Below, in pieces: positions 44,022-52,786 of a DNA stretch of 64,000 nucleotides. Location: positions 62,001-126,000 of the forward strand of contig NZ_KB890638.1 of the NCBI RefSeq assembly GCF_000373185.1, in the 5' to 3' direction. Below the pieces are notes generated by a model. It had not been told where the DNA came from, ran no database searches, and was given only the letters and a program-made list of their open reading frames with translations. How positions within the stretch are numbered: the first letter of the stretch is position 1; each line of letters begins with the position of its first letter. The position numbers and the translations under genes were made by a program. The stretch is from Segatella paludivivens DSM 17968 = JCM 13650 (GTDB lineage: Bacteria; Bacteroidota; Bacteroidia; Bacteroidales; Bacteroidaceae).

Positions 44022-44507
44022 TTACAAATATATACCTATTCCAACTTTAAGCCCTATAGTAGAATACTGACTATGGTCCTTAAGACTCTGATCATAGTAT
44101 ATAGCTGGTTCTACTGTAACGGTTTTACTTATGAAAAAGGCATACCCAACCTCAACTCCTGGCATAAAGTCATTATAGTGCCCCGTATGCACATATTTCG
44201 CACCTGCTCCAAGGAATATACCGTTTTGTTCAATATAATAGCGAGCGCCTGCACCTACCTCATAATGATTAGGAATTACATCGTTCGAACTTGTTTGATA
44301 ACCTAACTGTGCAGAAAGCATTATGTCATCAGTAATGAAATATCCTGCTTTTGCCTGCAAACCAAGATTAAGTTCATCTGCGCCATTATAACTCAAATTC
44401 AAACCTGTAAGCGAAGCTCCGCAATACATCTTGCCTTCCTCAAATTGTGCACTAGCACTAACTGTTATAAGAAGAGCGGCAAAAACCATTAATAGTTTCT
44501 TTTTCAT
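44022..44507 (-). CDS. Small outer-membrane beta-barrel protein
   Basis: Protein of 161 residues from the ATG at 44507 (a further ATG at 44516 is in frame). Signal peptide ends SASAQ. The mature chain has repeating amphipathic strands (GLQAKAGYFITDDIMLSAQL, YEVGAGARYYIEQNG) ending in GLKVGIGIYL, an eight-strand OmpA/W-like barrel. Function unknown. It has a full promoter about 75 bp upstream. Confidence 0.8.
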   Translation of the reverse strand: MKKKLLMVFAALLITVSASAQFEEGKMYCGASLTGLNLSYNGADELNLGLQAKAGYFITDDIMLSAQLGYQTSSNDVIPNHYEVGAGARYYIEQNGIFLGAGAKYVHTGHYNDFMPGVEVGYAFFISKTVTVEPAIYYDQSLKDHSQYSTIGLKVGIGIYL

Positions 44508-44581
44508 AATTTGCATTTAGATATATAATTATTTTGCAATATGTATAGATTTTTATAATAATATTATCTTTCTATACAATG

Positions 44582-44613
44582 CAAATATAGACATTATTTT
44601 ACGAACATACAAA
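44582..44613 (-). promoter_or_regulatory. Promoter of the small barrel gene
   Basis: On the minus strand TTTG (44613-44610), 20 bp gap, TATATTTG (44589-44582). The start codon at 44507 gives a leader of roughly 70 nt. Confidence 0.8.
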
Positions 44614-44776
44614 TTTCTCAACACAATTTCACTAAAAAGATAATCTACGATTTATAACTTTCTCTATATAGCAAATGGATAATGGCAGAACATTATATAG
44701 ATGGTCATTATAAAATGATTTTTTAACTGAAACCTCGTAACACTCGCTGTGTCATTTAGTTAAAGTACAATAACTA

Positions 44777-44808
44777 TTTGGCCAATCCTTTTTTTTTATT
44801 TAACTTTG
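44777..44808 (+). promoter_or_regulatory. Promoter of the ligase gene and possibly the fimbrial locus
   Basis: TTTG at 44777-44780, 20 bp gap, TAACTTTG at 44801-44808, 25 bp before the ligase start. The DUF3575 gene has no visible promoter of its own, so this may also drive the first fimbrial genes. Confidence 0.85.
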
Positions 44809-44833
44809 CCCGTTAAAAAGGAATAGTCATAAT

Positions 44834-46852
44834 ATGGCAGAAGATAAACTAAGGCTCATGCAACAATTGGTTGCTCAACTTAACAAAGCAGCAGATGCAT
44901 ACTATAACGGACAAGGTGAACTCATGACCGATTATGAGTGGGACGCCATGTTTGATCAAGTTAAGCAATTAGAAGCAGAGACTGGCCAACGTTTTCCTGA
45001 TTCTCCAACAAATCGCGTTTCTGAAGACAACATAAATGGCAAAAAAGAAGAGCACGAATTTCCGGCACTTTCACTTGCAAAGACAAAAAGTCCTCAAGAA
45101 TTGGCGAAATGGGCTGAAAACAGACCTATTTGGTTAAGTTGGAAACTTGACGGACTGACATTGGTTGTTACTTTTGACAATGGCTTATTGACAAAAGTTG
45201 TAACTCGAGGAAATGGACATATTGGTACTAATATCACCAATTTGGCATCAGCAATAGATGGTATACCACAACAGATAAAGTCTAAAGGACATGTTGTTGT
45301 GCGCGGAGAATGTGTAATCAGCTATCAAGATTTTGAACAATTCAATATCGAAAGCGAAGAAGAATATGCAAACCCACGAAACTTAGCTTCGGGCTCTCTT
45401 ACTCTAAAAGATGTAAACGAAGTCAAGCGCCGTCACCTAAAATGGATTCCTTTTACATTGGTGTATACCGATGAAGAAATAACATCATGGGGAGCAAGAA
45501 TGGATTGGCTAGAAAAAAATGGCATGAAAGCTGTTGAAAGACAATTTATTGAAACCCCTGATCTAGAAAATATTAACAAGGCTATTAATAACTGGACGGC
45601 AAGAGTAACAGGAGTATCTAAAGGCGATACTACTGAAGACAACTCTAACCCCTACCCTGTTGACGGCCTTGTTATTACATACGATAATACAGAATATGCA
45701 CAAACGGGCAGTGTTACAGGACATCATGCAACCCGTGCTGGATATGCATTCAAATGGAAAGATGAAAGTGCAGCAACAGAACTAGACCATATAGAATGGA
45801 GTTGTGCAGCTAGAACGATATCACCAGTGGCTGTTTTTCAACCAGTAACTTTGGAAGGAACTACAGTAAAACGTGCATCACTGTGTAATATCAGTGAATG
45901 TGAGCGACTAAATATTGGAGATAAAGGTACCCGCATCAGCGTAATCAAAGCAAACAAGATCATACCAAAAGTCATTAAAGTCGACAACAAAGTTGGACTA
46001 TTACAGGTTCCAGACAAGTGTCCGGTATGTGGTTCGCCCACAGAGGTGGCAATAAGTCCTGCTAGTCAGACAAAGACATTGCATTGCACAAACCATAAAT
46101 GTCCAGCAAAACAACTTAGAAAGTTTGCAAGATTCGTTAGTAAGGATGGTGTCAATATAGACGGTTTTTCTGAACAAACTGTTGCAAAATTCATTAACTT
46201 AGGATGGGTTAAGGAATATGCTGATATATATAAGTTGAAGGCTCATGCTCATGAGCTATCCTTCATGGAAGGATTCGGAGATAAGAGCGTAAGAAATCTT
46301 ATTAAATCAATAGAGGCTGCGCGCAACGTAGAGGCTCATCATCTATTATATTCACTCAGCATTCCACTATGTGGACAGGATGTATGCAATAGAATTCTGA
46401 AAGTTTATCCTTTTCAACAATTTATTGAAATTGCAAGTGGGAATAATCAAGAATTCGTAGCTGGAGGAGATTCTCCTTTCGCTATTATTCCTGGTATTGG
46501 ACCTGAGAAAAGCGCAAGAATTGTAGAATGGTTTCATGATGAGGAAAACAGAACGATTGTTGACAATCTCCTCAAGCAGATAAATGTAACGCAAGAAGAA
46601 AAAGAAACAGAGGGTGACTTATGCAATGGACTCACATTTGTCATCACAGGCGATGTATACGAATACAAAAATCGCAATGAACTCAAAGCATATATAGAAA
46701 GTCAAGGAGGAAAGGTTACTGGTAGTGTGAGTAAATCAACGAACTATTTGATAAATAACGACTTACAATCAACTAGTTCAAAAAATCAGAAAGCCAACCA
46801 ACTTGGTATTCAAATTATTTCGGAAAAAGACTTCATAGATAAATTCAAGTAA
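44834..46852 (+). CDS. ligA: NAD+-dependent DNA ligase, divergent form
   Basis: Protein of 672 residues with the full LigA domain order. The Ia domain is at residues 1-70 (YYNGQGELMTDYEWDAMF), the adenylation site Lys104 in SWKLDGLTLV, then VRGECVI and VDGLVITYDN. An OB fold, a Cys4 zinc site (C396, C399, C418, C423), helix-hairpin-helix motifs (FGDKSVRNL, IPGIGPEKSARIVEW) and a BRCT domain (about residues 595-672) follow. Several motifs differ from the usual Bacteroidota LigA (no CExKxDG; extra residues near 225-260), so it may be a second ligase. It is 27 bp before the fimbrial genes. Confidence 0.9.
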   Translation: MAEDKLRLMQQLVAQLNKAADAYYNGQGELMTDYEWDAMFDQVKQLEAETGQRFPDSPTNRVSEDNINGKKEEHEFPALSLAKTKSPQELAKWAENRPIWLSWKLDGLTLVVTFDNGLLTKVVTRGNGHIGTNITNLASAIDGIPQQIKSKGHVVVRGECVISYQDFEQFNIESEEEYANPRNLASGSLTLKDVNEVKRRHLKWIPFTLVYTDEEITSWGARMDWLEKNGMKAVERQFIETPDLENINKAINNWTARVTGVSKGDTTEDNSNPYPVDGLVITYDNTEYAQTGSVTGHHATRAGYAFKWKDESAATELDHIEWSCAARTISPVAVFQPVTLEGTTVKRASLCNISECERLNIGDKGTRISVIKANKIIPKVIKVDNKVGLLQVPDKCPVCGSPTEVAISPASQTKTLHCTNHKCPAKQLRKFARFVSKDGVNIDGFSEQTVAKFINLGWVKEYADIYKLKAHAHELSFMEGFGDKSVRNLIKSIEAARNVEAHHLLYSLSIPLCGQDVCNRILKVYPFQQFIEIASGNNQEFVAGGDSPFAIIPGIGPEKSARIVEWFHDEENRTIVDNLLKQINVTQEEKETEGDLCNGLTFVITGDVYEYKNRNELKAYIESQGGKVTGSVSKSTNYLINNDLQSTSSKNQKANQLGIQIISEKDFIDKFK

Positions 46853-46879
46853 ATAAGATAAACAAGCCCCATACGACTC

Positions 46880-47509
46880 ATGGTAAATTTTAAGAGAATT
46901 ATTTTAATTACTATATATATAATATGTATAGCAATACCGTCACCTGCTCAAGATGCCGGTAACAATAGTTATTCTCCAAAAATAGCACTCAAGACAAACA
47001 TGCTATTTGATGCAGCTATAACTCCAAACTTAGAAGTAGAAACCTGCTTAGGCAAGCAAAAACGAATGAGTTTAATGGCTGAGATTTGGTTTCCTTGGTA
47101 TAAAACTAAAAACAATACCAAAGCTTACGAAATTAATATGGCAGGTATTGAGACTCGATACTGGATGAATAAGCAAGATGCAAGTCATCCATTACTTGGG
47201 CATTTTATTGGTTTATATGCAGCAATTGGCAAATATGACTTAGAATGGAATGCAAAGGGTAACCAAGGAGAATTCTTTAGTACTGGTATAACTTACGGAT
47301 GGACTCATAAATTAGGAAGAAAACTAAATATAGAATTATCTTTATCTTCAGGTATTGCTGTTGGCCCCTACAAACATTATGAGGCCAAATATGAATACCA
47401 GCATTTAATTTATCAATATAGTAAACATTGGACATATTTGGGCCCAACCAAAGCCAAAGTTAGTCTTGTATGGCTATTAGGAAAAAGAAGAAAAGGAGGT
47501 TTAAAATGA
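46880..47509 (+). CDS. DUF3575 outer-membrane protein of the fimbrial locus
   Basis: Protein of 209 residues with a signal peptide ending SPAQ. The mature part begins with IALKTNMLFDAAITPNLEVE, the DUF3575 hallmark, and continues as amphipathic strands (GIETRYWMN, GLYAAIGKYDLEW) of a small barrel. DUF3575 genes often precede DUF5119 and fimbrillin genes in Bacteroidales, as here. The stop overlaps the next start in ATGA. Role in pilus export or anchoring is inferred from context only. Confidence 0.85.
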   Translation: MVNFKRIILITIYIICIAIPSPAQDAGNNSYSPKIALKTNMLFDAAITPNLEVETCLGKQKRMSLMAEIWFPWYKTKNNTKAYEINMAGIETRYWMNKQDASHPLLGHFIGLYAAIGKYDLEWNAKGNQGEFFSTGITYGWTHKLGRKLNIELSLSSGIAVGPYKHYEAKYEYQHLIYQYSKHWTYLGPTKAKVSLVWLLGKRRKGGLK

Positions 47510-48558
47510 AAAAGCTCATATTCATATTAATCATATCACTAATCATTTTTTGTTCATGCGATAGAAGGCCTTTAGAATATGTTTCTGAAGAAAATGCAGC
47601 TATTGCTATCAAATATGATTGGCAAAAAGCTTTTAGTGAAACTCCAACAGGTGTAACATTAATAGCTTATGGCAGCAATGGGTCTACACAGCAAAATACA
47701 TCTAACAATACTACGAACATGCCATTAAACCTTGAAGTAGGAGAATGGAAAATGCTTTCTTTTAATCTTAGCACAACAGAATTTAATTCATTCACCTTCA
47801 ACAAAATGGAAAATTATGATTCAGCGCAGGTTAAACTTAACAACATGGAATCAGATACTTATACTAATGGGGCATGGGATAAAGGTGTGACATATAAACA
47901 AGAGCCAGAAGATCTTGCTGTTATTACAGATACGATTAGAATTACAGAAGATATGGTTTACAGTTCTAAAAACTTCAACACAACAGGAAGTGACACCACA
48001 ACCAAAACATACGAGATAAAAGTTACGCCAAAACCTGTTAACACCAAATTTACGATAAGAATTAGGGTTTACAATATTAATAGTATAAAGAATTCTATCG
48101 GATCAATATCTGGTTTGGCTGGAGGTTATATTCTAACTAGTCATCATGCATCAACTGATAGAGCAACATTCCTTTTACAGGATTTAAAGACAACAGTTGA
48201 TTCAACGGGATCTACAAGTGGTTGGCTAACTGTTACATTGTCAACGTTTGGTTTGCCATACGGAAAAGAAAATAGCAATGCAAGAATTGATACAGACAAC
48301 ATATTGACATTATATTTACAACTAAGCGATGATAAAACTGAAAAGCTACTAACATATAATGTTGGAAGCATGATAAATTACGCTAAGGAAGTAACAAGAG
48401 CGTTAGAACCGACAACTGGTGTTACTCAAAACTTGTTGCTTATCATTAACAACGGTCCTGAATTACCCAAGATAGACAATGGTACTTCGGGAGGTAGCGG
48501 ATTTGATGCAGAAGTGGATAATTGGGGTGATGGTGGAAATGTAGATATTGACATTTAA
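47506..48558 (+). CDS. DUF5119 lipoprotein of the fimbrial locus
   Basis: Protein of 350 residues from the ATG at 47506, chosen because the signal peptide begins there and an unusually strong AAAGGAGG site (47492-47499) precedes it by 6 nt. Lipobox FCSC (Cys18). The sequence after it (RRPLEYVSEENAAIAIKYDW) matches DUF5119 proteins, which sit beside fimbrillin genes. It lacks the later (Ser/Thr)-Arg site found in the six following proteins, so it may be a non-processed anchor (Mfa2/FimB-like role); this is inference. Confidence 0.82.
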   Translation: MKKLIFILIISLIIFCSCDRRPLEYVSEENAAIAIKYDWQKAFSETPTGVTLIAYGSNGSTQQNTSNNTTNMPLNLEVGEWKMLSFNLSTTEFNSFTFNKMENYDSAQVKLNNMESDTYTNGAWDKGVTYKQEPEDLAVITDTIRITEDMVYSSKNFNTTGSDTTTKTYEIKVTPKPVNTKFTIRIRVYNINSIKNSIGSISGLAGGYILTSHHASTDRATFLLQDLKTTVDSTGSTSGWLTVTLSTFGLPYGKENSNARIDTDNILTLYLQLSDDKTEKLLTYNVGSMINYAKEVTRALEPTTGVTQNLLLIINNGPELPKIDNGTSGGSGFDAEVDNWGDGGNVDIDI

Positions 48559-48641
48559 ATGACATTAGAGTGTTATTATATAATAATAACTTTAAATACG
48601 AGCCCAATTTTGTTAAACTACATTAAATAGAAAGTAAGATA

Positions 48642-48673
48642 TTTGGTAAAGACAATATTAATACTTAATTTTG
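48642..48673 (+). promoter_or_regulatory. Promoter of fimbrillin gene 1
   Basis: TTTG at 48642-48645, 20 bp gap, TAATTTTG at 48666-48673. A TTGTTAAAC box at 48610-48618 begins 56 bp before the -7 element. The predicted leader is about 115 nt and contains the direct repeat TTCAAGTAAAT (48721-48731 and 48772-48782). Confidence 0.82.
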
Positions 48674-48794
48674 CACCGTTTTTAAGGATCATGATAAATA
48701 ATACTAATATCATGTTTCAATTCAAGTAAATATTAAGAGTAAATTAAAGCCGAAAAAAGGCAAACAAAAAGTTCAAGTAAATTAAAAAACACTT

Positions 48795-49997
48795 ATGAAA
48801 AAGATTCTATTTTTTACTGTTGCTGCTGCGACGGTAATGGCATTAACTGGGTGTTCTCAAAGTTCTGATTTAACAGAAACTGCAGAAACAAGTCAAACAG
48901 CAATATCATTTGATACTTATTTGGCCAAAACTCGTGCCGGAGCATCAGGATCAGAAACTACAGAAACTCTTAAAACAAATGGATTTGGAGTTTTAGCTTA
49001 TTATACAGCGCAGGAGAATTACGTTTCAAATAAATTTATTCCAGACTTCATGTATAATACAAAAGTTACAGGAACTACAACATCTTGGGAATATAGCCCC
49101 GTACGTTATTGGCCAAATACAAATGGAGACAAGATAAGTTTCTTTGCATATGCTCCTTATGTTGATGTAACTTCAAACAGTGGTACTGCTAAAGATCAAT
49201 CAACAACTGGAATCACTGCGATCTCAAGCAATAATGTTAATGAGACACCTAAAGTTAGTTACACACTTGCAGATACCAAGACTCAGTCAGTTGACCTTCT
49301 TTGGGGTGTTAAAAAGGGCACGGTAAGTGATCTAAATAAAGATTTAACACGCATTCAAGCTAATATTTCTGGGATAGGATTTACCTTCAAACATGCACTA
49401 GCTGTGTGTGACGGAAACGGCTTACAAGCAAAAGTTGCGACTGATGATCCTACATTTGACCCAAGTAAGACAAAAATCACAATAGAAGAAATCAACATCC
49501 AGAGTAACACAATAGCAACAAGTGGTAAATTTGATTTAACAACTGGAACATGGGAAATTACTAAGCAAGACGGAAGTATGGTTTTCGATTTTAAGAAAGA
49601 AAATATTAATACGAATTTTGCAGAGCCTCAAGGTTCATTAATGAACAATGTTGATAACTTGAGCAAACTTAGTGGTCTTACAACAACAGCGCAGAACGTA
49701 TTACTAGACAACACAAAATCATGTTACTTTATACCTGGATCAACAAGTAGTAAAGCAACTGTTACTATTACATATTGGGTTAGAACTTTAGACCCAAGTC
49801 TTTCTAACGGTTGTACAAATGTTAAGCAAATCATAACAAAAGAGATACAGCTACCTGTTTTTGCTGCTAATAAGAAATATGCACTTGTTCTTAATATTGG
49901 TATCAACACTGTGAAATTCACAGCAGAGGTTTCAGATTGGTCAACAGATAATAGCACCCCAATAACAACGACAGTTGATGTACCTGAAGTTATTTAA
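48795..49997 (+). CDS. Fimbrillin family lipoprotein 1 (type V pilin candidate)
   Basis: Protein of 400 residues. Lipobox LTGC gives Cys20, and the dipeptide Thr46-Arg47 (YLAKTRAGAS) lies 27 residues later. The Mfa-like/fimbrillin-like fold follows, with conserved FGVLAYYT, YSPVRYWPN and KISFFAYAPY blocks, FKHALA in the middle, and KYALVLNIGINTVKFTAEVSDW at the end. Type V pilins are exported as lipoproteins and cut after Arg to free the donor strand groove. It has its own promoter and terminator, which suggests it is the major subunit, as an inference. Confidence 0.9.
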   Translation: MKKILFFTVAAATVMALTGCSQSSDLTETAETSQTAISFDTYLAKTRAGASGSETTETLKTNGFGVLAYYTAQENYVSNKFIPDFMYNTKVTGTTTSWEYSPVRYWPNTNGDKISFFAYAPYVDVTSNSGTAKDQSTTGITAISSNNVNETPKVSYTLADTKTQSVDLLWGVKKGTVSDLNKDLTRIQANISGIGFTFKHALAVCDGNGLQAKVATDDPTFDPSKTKITIEEINIQSNTIATSGKFDLTTGTWEITKQDGSMVFDFKKENINTNFAEPQGSLMNNVDNLSKLSGLTTTAQNVLLDNTKSCYFIPGSTSSKATVTITYWVRTLDPSLSNGCTNVKQIITKEIQLPVFAANKKYALVLNIGINTVKFTAEVSDWSTDNSTPITTTVDVPEVI

Positions 49998-50036
49998 GAA
50001 TAAAAATAGAATCTAATTAAATATATTCGATATATA

Positions 50037-50069
50037 AAGGACAATACCTTTCGGTATTGTCCTTTTTGC
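50037..50069 (+). terminator. Terminator of fimbrillin gene 1
   Basis: AAGGACAATACC (50037-50048) and its exact complement (50053-50064) with loop TTTC, followed by a T tract. Confidence 0.9.
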
Positions 50070-50167
50070 GTTTATGTTATAGAGAATCATATAAGAAACT
50101 ACAATTTTAAGTAATTATACTTGCTATTTATTAAAAAAAGTTTATCAATATTGTGTTTGGGCGCACA

Positions 50168-50231
50168 TTGTTAAACAAATTTAACCAAACAAGATAAAAT
50201 TAGTGACTTTAATTTAAAATCACTATATTTG
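50168..50231 (+). promoter_or_regulatory. Promoter and upstream box of fimbrillin gene 2
   Basis: TATATTTG -7 element at 50224-50231 with a weak TTAG at the -33 position (50200-50203, 20 bp gap). TTGTTAAAC at 50168-50176 is exactly 56 bp before the -7 start, as before fimbrillin gene 1. The weak -33 plus the box suggests an activator-dependent promoter. Confidence 0.65.
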
Positions 50232-50403
50232 CTATAGATAAAAAAGTAGATTTAGGAGTAAACATAAAAGGCTAAGAAGTAGAAAAAAATAAAGAATAGA
50301 ATATTTTAGAGCGATAAAATATCAATGTGATCACAATATTACTAAATTCAACTTTATTCTAGACTGATTATTGAAATCGTTGAACGCATTAAACATTTTG
50401 ATT

Positions 50404-51555
50404 ATGAAAAAGATCGCCTTACTTATCATGATTGCAATCGTTAGCTTGTCATCATGTACTAATGAAGAACTCACTGATTCAGCATTAAACAAAACAGAAT
50501 CACAAAATGAGTACAAACCTGTTGTTTTCGGTACATATATCGAAAATACAGCTTCTAGCCGTGCGGTCAACAATTCAACAACATCTCTATCAGCAAAAGA
50601 TGGTTTCGGTGTTTTTGCATTTAACACTTACGAATCAGATATCAAAACAATATCACCTAACTTTATGTATAATCAGAAGGTTGCGTCTACAAACAAAGGT
50701 GATTCATGGAACTATAGTCCTGTAAAATATTGGCCAACAAGTAGCTCTTCAACTGAAAACAAAAATAGCTTTTTTGCTTATGCTCCATACATAGACTCAA
50801 ATGTAAATACAGAAGGCATCATAGACATAACATCAAACAGCACTTTAGGTGCTCCAAAACTTAGTTTCAAGAATTCCACAAATGTAGAAAACACAATTGA
50901 TTTGTTATGGGCTGTTTCAAAAGAAAACGGTAAAGCTTTGAAAGATATTACCTCATTAAACACTAATGGAGAAGTAAATTTCAACTTTCGTCATGCCCTT
51001 GCTAAACTAAGCCTCAATGTCAAGGGAGTATTCAACTCTAATTCAAATGAAAATATTGCAGATGGTAATAAGATTACTATTGAGAGTATAAATATATCGG
51101 GGTCTTTTCCAAGCAATGGAACACTAAATCTTGATAACGAAATAGCATATACACCACAATGGGAAAATACAAGTGGTGAAACGGTATTCAATATCAGTAA
51201 TCAGCAAATAGCAGAAAGTTTAAGAGATGGCGGTAGCAGTAAAAGTAACGACAGCATAAGTGGTGTTACAAATATAGCTACTAATCTTTTAGCGAATACT
51301 TCTGACGGTAAAGAATGCTATCTCACATTTATCCCGACGACTGGTAATCTAACCATATCTCTAACTTATTGGGTAACAACAAAAGACAGTAAATTAGCGG
51401 AAGGATATTTTAAAATTAAGAATAGTGCAAAAAAGACCATATCAAATATGACTTTAGTAGCAGGAAAAAACTATTCGATAAATGTTATTATCGGCATGAG
51501 CGGAGTTCAATTTGACTCTAATGTTGACAATTGGGAAACCGTAATTACTGAATAA
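50404..51555 (+). CDS. Fimbrillin family lipoprotein 2
   Basis: Protein of 383 residues from the ATG at 50404, where the signal peptide starts (MKKIALLIMIAIVSLSSC, Cys18). The processing-like site Ser52-Arg53 (TASSRAVNN) follows. The fimbrillin blocks FGVFAFNTY, YSPVKYWPT, NSFFAYAPY, FRHALAKL and NYSINVIIGMSGVQFDSNV are all present, collinear with fimbrillin 1. It is more likely a pilin or accessory pilin than an anchor. It has its own upstream control region, and a promoter for gene 3 follows. Confidence 0.9.
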   Translation: MKKIALLIMIAIVSLSSCTNEELTDSALNKTESQNEYKPVVFGTYIENTASSRAVNNSTTSLSAKDGFGVFAFNTYESDIKTISPNFMYNQKVASTNKGDSWNYSPVKYWPTSSSSTENKNSFFAYAPYIDSNVNTEGIIDITSNSTLGAPKLSFKNSTNVENTIDLLWAVSKENGKALKDITSLNTNGEVNFNFRHALAKLSLNVKGVFNSNSNENIADGNKITIESINISGSFPSNGTLNLDNEIAYTPQWENTSGETVFNISNQQIAESLRDGGSSKSNDSISGVTNIATNLLANTSDGKECYLTFIPTTGNLTISLTYWVTTKDSKLAEGYFKIKNSAKKTISNMTLVAGKNYSINVIIGMSGVQFDSNVDNWETVITE

Positions 51556-51587
51556 TAAGTTAAAAGTTAATGAAGAACTGTAAAAGG

Positions 51588-51619
51588 TTTGGTAATTTCT
51601 CCTATTTTGATTAATTTTG
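51588..51619 (+). promoter_or_regulatory. Promoter of fimbrillin gene 3 and downstream subunits
   Basis: TTTG at 51588-51591, 20 bp gap, TAATTTTG at 51612-51619. A looser GTTAAA-type box at 51559 is shifted by one base from the position seen before genes 1 and 2. The leader is about 40 nt and carries AAGTAATTGA twice (51641-51650 and 51657-51666), the second copy covering the start codon. Confidence 0.8.
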
Positions 51620-51662
51620 CAGCAGAATTGACAAATAAGTAAGTAATTGATTGACCAAGTAA

Positions 51663-52775
51663 TTGAAGATTTTATATTGTATTTTAATTCTAGTATTACC
51701 ATTGTTAACAACAGGTTGCAGTGATAATTCTATGTTGGAAAGTGATAACCAAACAGGCAAATCACTTTCTATGGACTTTTCATGTTATACAAGTCAATCT
51801 TCATCAACTCGTGCGAATAGCAATTATCTTATTGATGGAACTAACAATACGACGATTCCAAATGGCAATTCTATCGGAGTATTTTCATTCTATCAAGGTT
51901 CTGCAAAATGGGATGACATCACCTATCACGTTGCATCTTTTATGAATAACCAGCAGATGGTGGCTAGTACTTCAAACAACACCGTAAATTTCACATACTC
52001 ACCAATAAAATATTGGCCTAATAATGCAGACGACAAATTAAGTTTTTTCGCCTACTATCCTTGGAATAATTTTTCAAATAGCAGTTTTGGTATTGGTATT
52101 GAGAATATAGATGATGAAAGTAAAATGTGCGCAAGATTCAATGTCAATGATAATCCAAGTGAACAGATTGACCTTATGCTTAGCAACTTAATAAAAGACA
52201 TGACATATCAAAATACAAATAACAACGGAAAAATAAGTTTTGTATTTTATCATGTATTAAGCCTTATAAATATAAAACTCAGTATTGATCCCGATATGAA
52301 AAGTGTTGCAAAACTAAACATTAACAGTGCCAGTATTACAGGACTATATAATGCCGGCACTTGCCATCCTAGTTTTGACGCAAGCTTAATGAAACCAAAA
52401 TTTACATGGTCACCATATTTCAAATCAGGTACTTCAAGTCAACAATACGTTCTTGATAGTAATGTGCTGTCTTCGTCAACTTCTAACCAAACAGGAAACA
52501 CGCTACTGATGGTTCCACAACTACTCACCACAGACGTTGTTTTCAACATAAATTATGATATAATATTTATTGACAGCAAAGGTAACGAAAAATATAGATA
52601 CACAAATAACGAGCAAAATGTAGTACTTAGAAACAGCGGTAATATAACAGAATGGTTACCAGGAAAGAAGTACAACTATACATTTACGTTAGGTTTAAAG
52701 CCTATAAAAATGGATGCAGCCTATGATGAATGGTCTAACAGTGCATACGACGCAGATATAAAAAACACAAATTGA
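51663..52775 (+). CDS. Fimbrillin family lipoprotein 3, TTG start
   Basis: Protein of 370 residues. The start is TTG at 51663: an in-frame stop codon is directly before it, and the lipoprotein signal peptide (MKILYCILILVLPLLTTGC, Cys19) begins exactly there, with no ATG near. The site Thr49-Arg50 (SSSTRANS) follows the lipobox. Fimbrillin blocks are IGVFSFYQG, YSPIKYWPN, LSFFAYYPW, FYHVLSLINIKL and KYNYTFTLGLKPIKMDAAY. A minor pilin is likely. Gene 4 follows after 11 bp, so genes 3 to 6 form one transcript. Confidence 0.88.
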   Translation: MKILYCILILVLPLLTTGCSDNSMLESDNQTGKSLSMDFSCYTSQSSSTRANSNYLIDGTNNTTIPNGNSIGVFSFYQGSAKWDDITYHVASFMNNQQMVASTSNNTVNFTYSPIKYWPNNADDKLSFFAYYPWNNFSNSSFGIGIENIDDESKMCARFNVNDNPSEQIDLMLSNLIKDMTYQNTNNNGKISFVFYHVLSLINIKLSIDPDMKSVAKLNINSASITGLYNAGTCHPSFDASLMKPKFTWSPYFKSGTSSQQYVLDSNVLSSSTSNQTGNTLLMVPQLLTTDVVFNINYDIIFIDSKGNEKYRYTNNEQNVVLRNSGNITEWLPGKKYNYTFTLGLKPIKMDAAYDEWSNSAYDADIKNTN

Positions 52776-52786
52776 CGAATTGAGAA

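Larger units (their letters stand above)
44508..44833. other. Divergent intergenic region of 326 bp
   Basis: Lies between the small barrel gene (minus) and the DNA ligase gene (plus). It holds one full promoter for each: 44582-44613 (minus) and 44777-44808 (plus). Between them I see nothing structured. Confidence 0.6.
49998..50403. other. Regulatory gap of 406 bp before fimbrillin gene 2
   Basis: Contains the terminator of fimbrillin gene 1, a TTGTTAAAC box (50168-50176), a -7 element (50224-50231) and a leader of about 165 nt with a small hairpin at 50302-50323. No reading frame of note. Confidence 0.6.

Noticed and set aside
44745..44775. GTTAAA-type fimbrillin box before the ligase gene
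   Set aside because: A similar hexamer occurs at 44759 but its distance to the -7 element is 42 bp, not about 54, and the rest of the box does not match.
48559..51662. Invertible promoter (phase variation) at the fimbrillin genes
   Set aside because: I looked for long inverted repeats flanking each promoter. Only short dyads of 7 to 8 bp were seen, and no site-specific recombinase gene is in the window.
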